From an uncultured Planctomycetota bacterium (lineage in GTDB: Bacteria > Planctomycetota > Phycisphaerae > UBA1845 > UTPLA1), in contig CAADGE010000027.1 in assembly GCA_900696465.1 (NCBI GenBank), forward strand, positions 1-64,000: DNA of 64,000 nucleotides. The letters are read 5' to 3'. Positions 25,975 through 34,707 of the stretch are shown here, in pieces. A program made the translations under genes and the position numbers. Position 1 is the first letter of the stretch. Every line of letters starts with the position of its first letter. Below the pieces are notes generated by a model. That model searched no databases. It saw nothing but the letters and a program-made list of their open reading frames with translations, and was not told the DNA's origin.

Positions 25975-26562
25975 CTACGACTTGGGATTGATCCATGGCA
26001 CATCGCCCACGCCGGCCGCGTGGTTGGCCCAGCGCGCCCACGCAAACAGCAGATCGCTGAGCCGATTCAGATAGATCACAACTTTAGGATTGACCGCGCC
26101 GGCTGAAGCCGACTGAGCGGAGAGCGTCACCACCAGTCGTTCGGCACGGCGGCAGACCGTACGGCAGACATGGAGCTGCGCAGCCAGCAGGTCGCCGCCG
26201 GGAAGGATGAACGATCGGAGCGGTGTGACGGCGGCGGTCGCATCATCGATCCACGCTTCGAGCCGCGCGATCTCCGCGTCGGCAACCTGCGGCACCCGAT
26301 CGCGATGTGCCGCTGTCTCCGGCGTGGCCAGGTCGGAACCAATGTTGAACAGTTCCGATTGAATCGTCGTCAGCCGGGCCGCCAGTTCGGCCGTGCTGTG
26401 TGCGCCGGCGCGCTGCACGGCCACGGCAGCGGCCAGACCGATGAACGCATTGAGCTCGTCGACGGTGCCATACGCGGTGACGCGCGCATCATCTTTGCGT
26501 ACTTCACTGCCGTCAAAGAGCGATGTGAAGCCGCCGTCGCCGCGCTTTGTGTAGAGCTTCAC
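25975..26562 (-). CDS. PduO-type cob(I)alamin adenosyltransferase
   Basis: 195 residues of the ATP:cob(I)alamin adenosyltransferase family, which makes adenosylcobalamin. Motifs are KLYTKRGDGGFTSLFDG and KDDARVTAYGTVDELNA at the N-terminus (ATP binding) and RSFILPGG ... VCRTVCRRAERLVV and YLNRLSDLLFAWAR at the C-terminus. The start is a GTG at 26562 with GGAGG eight bases upstream, and the family homology begins there (KLYTKRGD). A terminator for the next gene lies upstream of this start, so it has its own promoter. No B12-dependent enzyme is adjacent. Confidence 0.92.
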   Translation of the reverse strand: MKLYTKRGDGGFTSLFDGSEVRKDDARVTAYGTVDELNAFIGLAAAVAVQRAGAHSTAELAARLTTIQSELFNIGSDLATPETAAHRDRVPQVADAEIARLEAWIDDATAAVTPLRSFILPGGDLLAAQLHVCRTVCRRAERLVVTLSAQSASAGAVNPKVVIYLNRLSDLLFAWARWANHAAGVGDVPWINPKS

Positions 26563-26613
26563 GGTCCGGTCCTCCGTGCTTGAGCAGGGCGCCTCGATCG
26601 CGCTATCGCACAA

Positions 26614-26647
26614 GAAAAAAGGCCGCCCGTCAAATTGACGAGCGGCC
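26614..26647 (-). terminator. rho-independent terminator of the 26685-28496 gene
   Basis: On the minus strand a GC-rich hairpin (GGCCGCTCGTCAA / TTGACGGGCGGCC arms, 26621-26647, with one imperfect pair) is followed by six Ts (26615-26620). It lies 38 bases after the stop of the secreted-protein gene and isolates it from the cobalamin adenosyltransferase gene. Confidence 0.85.
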
Positions 26648-26684
26648 GTGTGCGATGGTCGTTGGTATCGGTGGGCGGGCGGTG

Positions 26685-28496
26685 TTATTCGTCCTCATCG
26701 CCCATATCGGTGTCGCCACTCGTGTCATCAGCCTGCTCATCGTCCAGCTCGTCGAAGTCTTCGTCGGCCGACGATGCGGAGTACTTGTCGTAGGCCTCCT
26801 TACCGGCCTTCAGGAGCTTCATGGGTACCAGGCAGTCGATACGCATCACCTTCTCCTGAATGGTTGTCGAGCAGCCGATCGGGGAATTGAGCGTGGGCAC
26901 CTCGATGGGGAACTCATCGCTGCCGTCGCCGATCGCCGCAAGGGCGCGCTTCACCGTCTGAAGAATCGTATCGACCGAAACGAAAATCTCGGTAACTCGC
27001 GGTGTAGGAAGCTGGCCCGCCATTTCCTTGATGCCTTTGTCCGTGCTGAGCAGCTCGCCGGAAGACTTGAGGGCCTTACAGGTCGTTTCGTAGCGGCTCT
27101 TGCCGCCGCCGAAGGTGATGACCACCTTTCGATCGTCGGCCGCACCAAAGCGCAGGACAAAATCCTTCCCGAGCAGCGTCTGAACGTGCTTGAGTTCCGC
27201 GTCGCTCTCGTCCTCGTCCAGTTCCGACAGCTTCTTCAGATCGAAGGTCAGCGTGTCCACCTTCTTGCCGTCGATGGTCTCCGCGTCCGCCTTGTGGACG
27301 ATGGCTTCCTTCATCGCGGCGACTTCTTCATCTTCGCTGACTTTCCAGGCCGTCTCGTAGGCCTTGCGGATGCCTGTCATAAAGGCGTCGGCATCCTCTG
27401 TCTCCGCCACGAAGGCCAGGCCGAACATGCCGTCGCTGCCCTCGGGCATCGCCGAAATGCTCACCGCGTAGCGCTTGATCGACTTCTTCAGCTTGATGAT
27501 CTCCTTGTCGAGAACCTCCAGGGCCTTGGTGTCGATTCCTTCCATGCCGGTCAGTTGGATCATGTCGGAAAGCGGAGATTGGCTCGTGAAGCTCGCGGCG
27601 AACTCGCTGTAGGTCGTCGAGCTTCCCATCGTGAAGAGGAAATTCTCACGCGGCAGGCCGGCGATCAGGGCGTCGGCCGAGGGCTTCTCATCGGAAAAGA
27701 GCTTCTGAAGGTCGCTGTCGCCGACGGCGTCGACGAGAATCCGCAGGGCAAAGCCGGCATCGTTCATGCTCACGGCGAGGTCCAGACTGCCCACCTCGGT
27801 CAGCGCTTTGATCATTCGCTTGACGTTTTTGCCCTCGGGGTCGGTCGGGGCCATCATCATCTGGAAGAGCGGGAGGTACTGATCCTTGTAGGTGTTGACC
27901 ACGGCGGCGAGCGAGATGCTCAGGAAAAAGTCGCACTTTTCGAGCACCGCCAGCCGCGTCTTGGAGATCGAGTCGCCCAGCGTCTTCTTGGTCTTGGAGA
28001 CCCGCGTGACACAGTCCAGGTCAGGCCCGAGGATGATCATCTTGTTGCGAACGGCGGCATAGGCCGGCTCGCCCATCACGATGCACTTCGAGACGCCCTC
28101 GACCGGCGCTTCGGCTTCGAACCGTTCAAGCATGACCTTCGGGTCCTTGGCCGGTACGATCAGGACGGCGGCCTTGTCCGGGCTGGCGAACTTCTGCGCA
28201 TTCATCATCACGGCGCAGATCGGGCTCGCGCGGTCGATCACGTCGGCGATGTTGAAGGAAGCAAGTGCCAGGCCGGTGACTTCGTCGGGAATCGGAAATC
28301 CAAGCGTGGACTTGATCAGGTTCGCCTTCGCGTCGATCCCGTCCAGTGAGGAGGCCAGCACAAACCCCCATGCATCGTCGGGAATAAGATCGAGCACGTC
28401 TTTGTGTGAGGCGGCCCGCGCGCCGGCGGGGTTCAGCCACCCGATGCCGAGGACGGCAGTAAGAATCAATGAAGAGAGCATACGTCGGTTCAACAT
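26685..28496 (-). CDS. secreted protein of unknown function, DUF3352-like
   Basis: 603 residues with a clear signal peptide (MLNRRMLSSLILTAVLGIGW ... ARA, cleavage about 28). The mature protein starts HKDVLDLIPDDAWGFVLASSLDGIDAKAN, a pattern seen in DUF3352-like bacterial surface proteins, where a series of alpha/beta units scans a long mature chain; I make this link with moderate confidence. There are no catalytic motifs. The C-terminus is a strongly acidic Asp/Glu tail (ADEDFDELDDEQADDTSGDTD). It shares size, signal peptide, and the LIPDD/MIPAD opening with the gene just upstream (28622-30409), so the two look like diverged paralogues. A strong terminator follows it. Confidence 0.65.
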   Translation of the reverse strand: MLNRRMLSSLILTAVLGIGWLNPAGARAASHKDVLDLIPDDAWGFVLASSLDGIDAKANLIKSTLGFPIPDEVTGLALASFNIADVIDRASPICAVMMNAQKFASPDKAAVLIVPAKDPKVMLERFEAEAPVEGVSKCIVMGEPAYAAVRNKMIILGPDLDCVTRVSKTKKTLGDSISKTRLAVLEKCDFFLSISLAAVVNTYKDQYLPLFQMMMAPTDPEGKNVKRMIKALTEVGSLDLAVSMNDAGFALRILVDAVGDSDLQKLFSDEKPSADALIAGLPRENFLFTMGSSTTYSEFAASFTSQSPLSDMIQLTGMEGIDTKALEVLDKEIIKLKKSIKRYAVSISAMPEGSDGMFGLAFVAETEDADAFMTGIRKAYETAWKVSEDEEVAAMKEAIVHKADAETIDGKKVDTLTFDLKKLSELDEDESDAELKHVQTLLGKDFVLRFGAADDRKVVITFGGGKSRYETTCKALKSSGELLSTDKGIKEMAGQLPTPRVTEIFVSVDTILQTVKRALAAIGDGSDEFPIEVPTLNSPIGCSTTIQEKVMRIDCLVPMKLLKAGKEAYDKYSASSADEDFDELDDEQADDTSGDTDMGDEDE

Positions 28497-28621
28497 GGCC
28501 TGAATCTCCTATCGTGACGCGAAAACGTCGTTTGCAAGGTTTTTCGAAGACGGTATCGATACATTGCGGCCGGGCATGATCGGGGCCACAGCGAGAGGCG
28601 TCAAGCCGCCCGATCGGTGAG

Positions 28622-30409
28622 CTAGGGCTGCGCTTCCGTCTCGGTGAGGGTTTCCTTCAGCTGCAGCATCATCTTTCTGGCAGCTTGAGCCGTGTGCACG
28701 AAATCGTCTGTGGAGACGGCGAGCCGACCGGTGAATGTGCCCGGGCCGGCGACAGCGGACCAGCCGACCAGTGTTTGCGCAAGGTTGGAAGTATCGCACT
28801 TCAAGGAAATCGGCTTGCCGGTTTCTCCCGCCTTGGTGTTCGCCGCCGTGAGCGCAAGCCCCGGGACAGCTGCCAGCAGGCGATCGGCGTCGAACAGGAC
28901 GAGAAGATTGGGTTCCGCATGTAGTAGACGGATGGTCTTCTGCACGTTCCGATTGGCTGCGAGCGAAGCGGCTGTGCCCTTTCGCGATTGGGCCAGTTCG
29001 ACGATGTTCATCGGCGGTTGCGAGATGCAGAAGAGAATCTCCTCTTTGTCCACGGTCATCATCTGGTAGCGGGCATTCGGGCCGTAGACCATCTCCACCT
29101 CATCGCGCACCTTCGGGCTGGCGCTCGCCAGGTCGAAGATCATCTCCGAGTATTTCTTGCCGTCGGAAGTCATCTCCTTGAACCGGCTGCTGCGGACTTT
29201 AGCCCCGGGAAGCATCGACGCCACGGCTTCGTTGGCGTTTTCCTGGATGAAGCTGAGCTGTGCGAGGCCGCGCGTCGCGTCGTTCATGACGTAGGAACCG
29301 ATCATTTCCATCGGGAACATCGAGCCGGCCGGCGAGGCCATCATGAAAGCGCTGCCCTTCATCTGGCCGTAACAGTCGCGTACGTCTTTGAGCAGGCGCT
29401 CGTGGACCTTGGAGTCCATCTTCTGCTTCATCGGCTCGAGGTTCATGACGTACTCGGTGATCCGGGTGGTCAGCGATTGGTCGGGCGGACAGTTCCAGTT
29501 GGACGTCAGCGCCACCCAGAACGGTCGATCCGGGAGCGTCTCAAGCAGGTTACGTCGATCGTGCTTGACGGCGCTGAGATACGTGCCGACGGACTTGCCG
29601 GAGGCAAAGCGGTGATGATGCGTGATCTGGAGCGACTCTTCGCAGAACTTTGCCGAGAGTGAGATGCTGTCGAGTTGCTCGATGAGCGTCTGAAGCCCGT
29701 CGATGAACCAGCGGATCATGGCCTGCGAGGCCTCGAGCTGCTCGGGATCGACTTCGGCGGTGATGCCCAGACTGATCATCTGCATCGCCACGGTCATCGG
29801 CGGGAGGATTTTCTCGCGCCAGCGCGCCACGTTCAGACGGACAAAAACATCGCACTCGCTGAGCATCTGCCGCTCGACGGAATCGAGCGCATCCGCGACG
29901 CTGCGCGTCTCTTCCGAATCCTTGACCACGCGAAGTGCGCTTCGCTTCTGTGCCGCGAAGGCCATGCCTCCGCGAAGGGAGACCCAGCTCGGACCGGCCG
30001 GACCGTCGCACCGCCCCGGCATCTCCTCACGGGCGCCGGCTTTGACGATCAGACTTCCTGCATTCCTGGGTTTGAAGGCGACGACCAGCGAAGACTTGTC
30101 GAACTCAGGCCGGGGCAGAATCAGCACAACGGGAGCGCCGGTCTCCCAGCAGCCCGGTGAGAGATTGATGTCTTCCCCGAAGGCAAGCACACAAAAATCG
30201 TCCGCATCCGGCTGAATACGTTTGTAAAGCGTGCTGACCTGTTGCGTGGTCGTGGCCAGTTTCGGCATGACGATGACGCAGGGCGTATCGGCCGGAATCA
30301 TCGCCAGCGGGTCTTTGGCGAACAGAGACGTGCACAAACCAGCCAGGAGGACGACCGCGGCAATTGCGCAAATCGATCCTCGCTGTGTGTAGATAGGGGA
30401 GTCTTTCAT
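28622..30409 (-). CDS. secreted protein of unknown function, diverged paralogue of the 26685-28496 product
   Basis: About 595 residues. A signal peptide (GSICAIAAVVLLAGLCTSLFA) is followed by a mature start DPLAMIPADTPCVIVMPKLATTTQQVSTLY, which parallels the DLIPDDAWGFVLASSL opening of the downstream protein. The rest contains many alternating hydrophobic and charged segments but no known enzyme motif. The length nearly matches its neighbour (595 versus 603). The start is not fixed: in-frame ATGs are at 30454, 30421 and 30409, and the last gives a typical signal-peptide length. It lies 125 bases upstream of its paralogue on the same strand. Confidence 0.6.
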   Translation of the reverse strand: MKDSPIYTQRGSICAIAAVVLLAGLCTSLFAKDPLAMIPADTPCVIVMPKLATTTQQVSTLYKRIQPDADDFCVLAFGEDINLSPGCWETGAPVVLILPRPEFDKSSLVVAFKPRNAGSLIVKAGAREEMPGRCDGPAGPSWVSLRGGMAFAAQKRSALRVVKDSEETRSVADALDSVERQMLSECDVFVRLNVARWREKILPPMTVAMQMISLGITAEVDPEQLEASQAMIRWFIDGLQTLIEQLDSISLSAKFCEESLQITHHHRFASGKSVGTYLSAVKHDRRNLLETLPDRPFWVALTSNWNCPPDQSLTTRITEYVMNLEPMKQKMDSKVHERLLKDVRDCYGQMKGSAFMMASPAGSMFPMEMIGSYVMNDATRGLAQLSFIQENANEAVASMLPGAKVRSSRFKEMTSDGKKYSEMIFDLASASPKVRDEVEMVYGPNARYQMMTVDKEEILFCISQPPMNIVELAQSRKGTAASLAANRNVQKTIRLLHAEPNLLVLFDADRLLAAVPGLALTAANTKAGETGKPISLKCDTSNLAQTLVGWSAVAGPGTFTGRLAVSTDDFVHTAQAARKMMLQLKETLTETEAQP

Positions 30410-30678
30410 AAGGTGCTGGTGCATTACATGGTGGCGAATCTTTCGAGCCATCACTCTGGAGGTTATTCAGCAGGTGCGAGAACCATCTGCACCCAACCCT
30501 TTCGAAGACTCAGAAAGGCCGGGCATAACTACACAAAACGGAGAAGCTGGGCAAGACTCACGCCCTGACGTTGGTCGTCGGAAGGCATCGGTCCGCGTTG
30601 ATTTCCGTTGATTTCGGGGCTAATCCCGCCTGTGAAATGATATCGGTACCGCTGAACGAAGGGGCCGGTACTCTGCGG

Positions 30679-31704
30679 TCAGCCGATCTTCCAGGGGTCG
30701 CCGCGAAGGGCATTTCGAATGCACTCCATCGTCCGCCGGGAGGCGGCTTCCTGGTCGGAACGACTGGCCGCGCGGGGGTTGAGCTTGAGCCGATCACAGG
30801 CGATCGACGTGCCCGAGGACTTGGCCATCTCGTGGATGACCTCCTCCAGCCGGGAGACATACCGCACGACCGGCGGGAGGGATTCGGTCGCCACGTCGGG
30901 ATCGAAGTAGCGTGCCAGGGCGTGCTCCATGAATCGGGCAAGCGATGAGATCAACCGGGCCCTGTCTTCGCGGGCGGCATCGGCGTAGCAGCGCGCCGCG
31001 GCTTCGACGCCGTATTCATCGCGCAGCTCATCGCGGCTGCCGCTGTCGAGTTGTTCAAGCCGCCCCTGAAAGATCTCCGCGAGGGTGCGCGCCGAGAGTT
31101 CCGCGAATTTGAAGTTGCGCACCGTCGCCTTGAAATCCGCCGCCTGGTAGGTGACCCGCAACACGTGTTCGTCGGACTCGCGCGCCCCGGCGCGGCCCAA
31201 GGCCCGCAGCACCGTGTTGCACCGCTTCTGGTCGTCCTTAATCTGATCGTGCAGGCGGCAGATGGCCCGGGCGCACATCAACCGCACCGCCGGCTGGCGC
31301 GAGCGCATGCCGGCGGCGAGCGTGTCTGCCGTGTTGGCGTTGCCGAACTGCCCGAGAATCAGGACCGCATCCATGGCCGTCTCCAGCTGGTCGCCGGTCA
31401 CGATGCCGGTCAACTGCTCAGCGCAGATTTCGGAGTAGGCGTCGAGTGCCGCAGCAGTGGCACCCTTGATCGCGGCCGTCCGGAGAATCCGGTCGCGGGC
31501 CTCGCTGCGCTGCTGGGCGTTGGTCCCGGCCTCACGGAGTCGGTTCACGCGAAGCGAGACCTCGGCCTCCATCGTCGCCCGCTGTCCGCGCGTCAGCTTG
31601 TCGAGTTTCATCAGCGGTTCGAGGGAATCCTGCGCCCGAGCGGGCGCGGCTGCCAGCAGGCAGAAGCTGAACGCACAGAGGAAAGCAAAAATTCGTTGCA
31701 TCAT
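30679..31704 (-). CDS. secreted HEAT-like helical repeat protein
   Basis: About 341 residues with a signal peptide (MMQRIFAFLCAFSFCLLAAAPARAQ). The mature part is almost entirely alpha-helical, with repeated pairs of amphipathic helices such as AMDAVLILGQFGNANTADTLAAGMRSRQPAVRLMCARAICRL, resembling HEAT/armadillo-type repeats. No catalytic motif is visible. ATGs at 31704 and 31701 are both possible starts; an upstream in-frame start at 31806 would bury the signal peptide. It is upstream of the two DUF3352-like genes on the same strand but is separated by 269 bases. Function is unknown. Confidence 0.6.
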   Translation of the reverse strand: MMQRIFAFLCAFSFCLLAAAPARAQDSLEPLMKLDKLTRGQRATMEAEVSLRVNRLREAGTNAQQRSEARDRILRTAAIKGATAAALDAYSEICAEQLTGIVTGDQLETAMDAVLILGQFGNANTADTLAAGMRSRQPAVRLMCARAICRLHDQIKDDQKRCNTVLRALGRAGARESDEHVLRVTYQAADFKATVRNFKFAELSARTLAEIFQGRLEQLDSGSRDELRDEYGVEAAARCYADAAREDRARLISSLARFMEHALARYFDPDVATESLPPVVRYVSRLEEVIHEMAKSSGTSIACDRLKLNPRAASRSDQEAASRRTMECIRNALRGDPWKIG

Positions 31705-31981
31705 GCGGGCCTGGATTCGTCGTCGCGGCGACTTGCGGCCGACCCAATTCGCTGCACGCCATGGGCAGGCATTCGCAGGACGCTCCTGGAGGGTGGGAAC
31801 GCGCATCGTGCGGGTTATTCTGGCTCTGGCCGGGCTGCGGAGGTCGAGCGCGCGTGCGTCATCCTGCCACGCCGGCTTCCTTTCAAAACCGTATCAGGAT
31901 GCGGCGCACTCTGTCAAGTGCGGCGCATCGGAAAAACATTGGCGCAGCGGATGTTACGCCGATCTTCCACATGACCGCGGC

Positions 31982-32010
31982 TTGAGCGGACGCGGCATCC
32001 GAGATATTAT
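31982..32010 (+). promoter_or_regulatory. sigma-70-type promoter of rex
   Basis: TTGAGC (31982-31987) and TATTAT (32005-32010) are 17 bases apart, a good vegetative promoter. Transcription would start near 32017 and give a leader of about 43 bases before the rex ATG. The rest of the 355-base gap between the divergent genes (31705-32059) shows no gene and no obvious TTGTGAA-type Rex operator. Confidence 0.6.
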
Positions 32011-32059
32011 CACCCTATCGGTCCTGCTGAGTGCATTCGGCACGGAATGGGGTCCTTCC

Positions 32060-32698
32060 ATGAAATCCACAGCCATTCCCGCTCCGGCCGTTCGTCGGTT
32101 GAGTCTCTACCTTCGAGAGTTGGAGTCCCTGTGGCGCAATGACCAGCGGACCGTCTCCTCCAAGCAATTGGGCGAAGCCCTCAAGCTCACGCCTACCCAG
32201 ATTCGCAAGGACCTCGCCTACTTCGGCCAGTTCGGCCAGCCCGGCATCGGCTACGACGTCAACGAACTCACCACGCGCATTCGTCGCATCCTGGGGACCG
32301 ATCGCACCTGGAACGTGCTGCTTGTTGGTGCTGGTAACCTAGGAATGGCCCTCTCCGCGTATCGCGGATTTGCCCGCAAGGGTTTCCGGCTGGTCGCCGT
32401 TTTTGACGACGACCCGTCGAAGGTCGGCCGTCCGCTGCCGGGGGTGCCGGGCCTCCTGATCCAGCCGGTGGGCGACATCCCCGCAGTCGTCAGAGAAAAG
32501 GACATCCGCCTGGCGATCGTCGCCGTGCCTGCGGAGTCCGCCCAGGGCGTGGCCGATGTGCTCGTCGCCGCGGGCGTCCGCGGCCTGCTGAATTTCGCAC
32601 CGGTCAACATCAACGTTTCGGGCAAGGTGGCAGTCTCGGCCGTCGATCTGGCCGTCCAGCTTGAGCAGCTTTCCTTTCAGGTCGGCGCGGCCGTCTGA
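32060..32698 (+). CDS. rex: redox-sensing transcriptional repressor Rex
   Basis: 212 residues with an N-terminal winged helix (about 1-75: VRRLSLYLRELESLW ... SSKQLGEALKLTPTQIRKDLAYFGQFGQPGIGY) and a C-terminal Rossmann domain with GAGNLGMAL and VFDDDPSKVGR, followed by the exchanged C-terminal helix. Rex proteins sense the NADH/NAD+ ratio: NADH binding releases them from operators near fermentation and respiration genes. The ATG at 32060 is used because family homology starts there; the frame is open far upstream without homology. The gene is convergent with the COG2401-type gene, 31 bases apart, and no classical Rex target is adjacent. Confidence 0.93.
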   Translation: MKSTAIPAPAVRRLSLYLRELESLWRNDQRTVSSKQLGEALKLTPTQIRKDLAYFGQFGQPGIGYDVNELTTRIRRILGTDRTWNVLLVGAGNLGMALSAYRGFARKGFRLVAVFDDDPSKVGRPLPGVPGLLIQPVGDIPAVVREKDIRLAIVAVPAESAQGVADVLVAAGVRGLLNFAPVNINVSGKVAVSAVDLAVQLEQLSFQVGAAV

Positions 32699-32729
32699 GG
32701 CACCATCCAACTACCGCCATCAGAGTATT

Positions 32730-34229
32730 TCACGCTGCGCTGCGATCCGGATCATGCCGCCGCTGACGCGTCGCCCGCGAACCACGGTCATCCGCCTCAT
32801 CCGGTTCAGCCCGTTCGTGCGGCCGCTTCCTCGAGACGTCGCACTCCGTTCGCGGAAACACCCGCTCCCGGTCCCAGAGGTAGTAAATCGGCGGCTCCCC
32901 GATGATCTGCCGGAAGGCCCGTGTCAGCTCCTGTGGTGCACGGCCGCGCACTTTGTAGTGCGCCCCGCCGTGCATCGCCGCGACGTAATTGAGCAGTGTC
33001 TTTTCCACCATCGCCCGGATGCGCGGGTAGCGGGCCACCTTCTGCGAAAAGTCCGGGCTCAGCGGGTCGAGCTTCATCTCCCGCAACCGCTCGAGCAGTT
33101 TCCACCTTCCCGCGGGCATCGGGCATCGGCCGATGCGAATCATCCCCGCCCGCTCAAAGACCGGATTGACGGCACCCATGACGGCGAGACATTCGACGAA
33201 GCGCACGCCAACCTTCGGCAGCGCCTGCCGAACAAACCAGTGGCCCAGGCCGCACCCGCGAACGTCCGGGTGCATGACCAGCCGCCGCAGGATGCGCAGC
33301 TCTCGGTTGAGCCGCCGCATGTTGCGGATGAACCGGCCCTGCGTAGCCGCATTGCGCAACGCCAGTTCGCGCGGGGCATGGGCGAAGACGAGAATCCCCA
33401 GCGGGTCGGCCTTCGGGGCCTCGCGGAGCAGGAAGACCTTGTCAACGAAACCCAGCCCGTCGCGATGGCGGTAGTGCATCGGCGAGAAGCGATGATAGTC
33501 GCGCACGCTGCCAGACTCGATGGTCGCCCGGCGGCGCAGTGACACCGCCTTGTCACTCGGCCGATGCGTCAGTCGCGCCGGAGCCGGGCCGCCCAGGCGC
33601 ACGGTCTCGTCCGGCTGAAGGTCCTCCGCCACGTCGTCCTGCGCCGCGGCCGTGATGAAGATCAGGCGGTGTCGGGAAACGAGCTTGCGCAGGTTGTGGG
33701 CGATGGCCCGCGCCGCCCGGCGATGCAGCAGCGAAGTAAACTCGTCGCAGATGATCGGCGCGCCCTGCCGCGAAGTGATTGACCAGCCGATCGCCCGCGC
33801 CAGTGACGCCCGAAACTTCTCGCCATCGGAAAGGTCGGCATACCGGCGGATCCACAAGCGGGGTTCTCCCAGACCGCATGCCGTGAGAATTTCCAGCGCG
33901 GTTGCCAGCGGACGGCCCGGGGCAATGCCGTCAACAATCGGTCGCGGCGAGGTCGTCTGCCGGTCGCCGACCCAGAGCGGCGAATCCACCTGTTCGGCGA
34001 TGTTGGCGAGGATCGAGGTCTTCCCGCTGCCGGACGGGCCGGTCACGAGAAGGATCGACCCCGGTCGCAGCTCCAGATCGAGGCCATCGGCGATGATCTG
34101 CGGCTCCTCCCGTGGGGGAATCCCGAAATCGAGACAGATTTCTCTTTTACGAGGGGTCATGGGCACGAAGGCGGTCTCGCGGATTACGCGGACCCGGACT
34201 TTGACGGGTCGAAAAACTTCTGGCGACAT
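32730..34229 (-). CDS. ABC-type ATPase fused to an acetyltransferase-like domain (COG2401 type)
   Basis: 499 residues and soluble. Residues about 40-215 are an ABC ATPase with Walker A GPSGSGKTS (64-72), signature LSDGEKFRA (133-141) and Walker B PIICDEFTS (158-166). There are no membrane helices, and no permease is adjacent. Residues about 235-400 carry a GNAT-like acetyl-CoA site, RRLVMHPDVRGCGLGHWFV, with RGCGLG matching the RxxGxG/A loop. A C-terminal region of about 100 residues (VEKTLLNYVAAMHGGAHYKVRGR) ends in a very basic tail. COG2401 is described only as an ABC ATPase joined to a predicted acetyltransferase, with no known function. It may act on nucleic acid or ribosomes, but that is inference. 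The ATG at 34229 has GGAGGAG a few bases upstream. Confidence 0.75.
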   Translation of the reverse strand: MSPEVFRPVKVRVRVIRETAFVPMTPRKREICLDFGIPPREEPQIIADGLDLELRPGSILLVTGPSGSGKTSILANIAEQVDSPLWVGDRQTTSPRPIVDGIAPGRPLATALEILTACGLGEPRLWIRRYADLSDGEKFRASLARAIGWSITSRQGAPIICDEFTSLLHRRAARAIAHNLRKLVSRHRLIFITAAAQDDVAEDLQPDETVRLGGPAPARLTHRPSDKAVSLRRRATIESGSVRDYHRFSPMHYRHRDGLGFVDKVFLLREAPKADPLGILVFAHAPRELALRNAATQGRFIRNMRRLNRELRILRRLVMHPDVRGCGLGHWFVRQALPKVGVRFVECLAVMGAVNPVFERAGMIRIGRCPMPAGRWKLLERLREMKLDPLSPDFSQKVARYPRIRAMVEKTLLNYVAAMHGGAHYKVRGRAPQELTRAFRQIIGEPPIYYLWDRERVFPRTECDVSRKRPHERAEPDEADDRGSRATRQRRHDPDRSAA

Positions 34230-34671
34230 TTCTGCTCCTCCTTTCTGGCGGCGATGGAAGCCGCACGCATGACAGGAATACCTAACATTTTCCTAATATG
34301 CGAAAGATAACACGTGAATTGGTAAAAATCAATAAGAAGTTGTAATACGTTGTCAGAATATGACTTAGTGATTTGTCATCTCGATAAGACCGGCCGGATT
34401 CCCGCCCGGGTCAGTCTCAACCGCGGTGGAATCGAGCGGGCTGACTGGCCTACCATCGCTGATTTTTTGCGAATTTCGATGAAATTATGCACGTTTTCGG
34501 GCTGTTTTACGCACGGATGGATAGTCGGATATTGCTTTCTCGCCTGACTGGTTACCGGCCGGTTCGCGAGGGCCATGAAAGACCCGAAAATCAGCCCTCC
34601 GGCGGGTAAGGCGGCCCCGGTAACGGGGTTGAAAAAAATGCGGCTTCCGGACAATTTTGCCCAAGCGGGCC
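34230..34671. other. 442-base gap, AT-rich at 34285-34375
   Basis: The part at 34285-34375 is clearly richer in A+T than its surroundings (for example TTGGTAAAAATCAATAAGAA). It presumably holds the promoter of the COG2401-type gene on the minus strand. Small open frames here lack coding character or a convincing ribosome-binding site and are not called. Confidence 0.4.
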
Positions 34672-34701
34672 TTGAAGTGACGGGCCCGGTTCGGGTAGCA
34701 T
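34672..34701 (+). promoter_or_regulatory. possible promoter for the dockerin-like secreted protein
   Basis: TTGAAG (34672-34677) and TAGCAT (34696-34701) are 18 bases apart. If used, transcription would start near 34708 and the leader would be about 535 bases long. Confidence 0.4.
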
Positions 34702-34707
34702 GAAAGG

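Noticed and set aside
26547-28349. 600-codon plus-strand open frame opposite the secreted protein gene
   Set aside because: It lacks a ribosome-binding site and has His/Arg/Asp-rich antisense composition; the minus-strand frame has a signal peptide and terminator.
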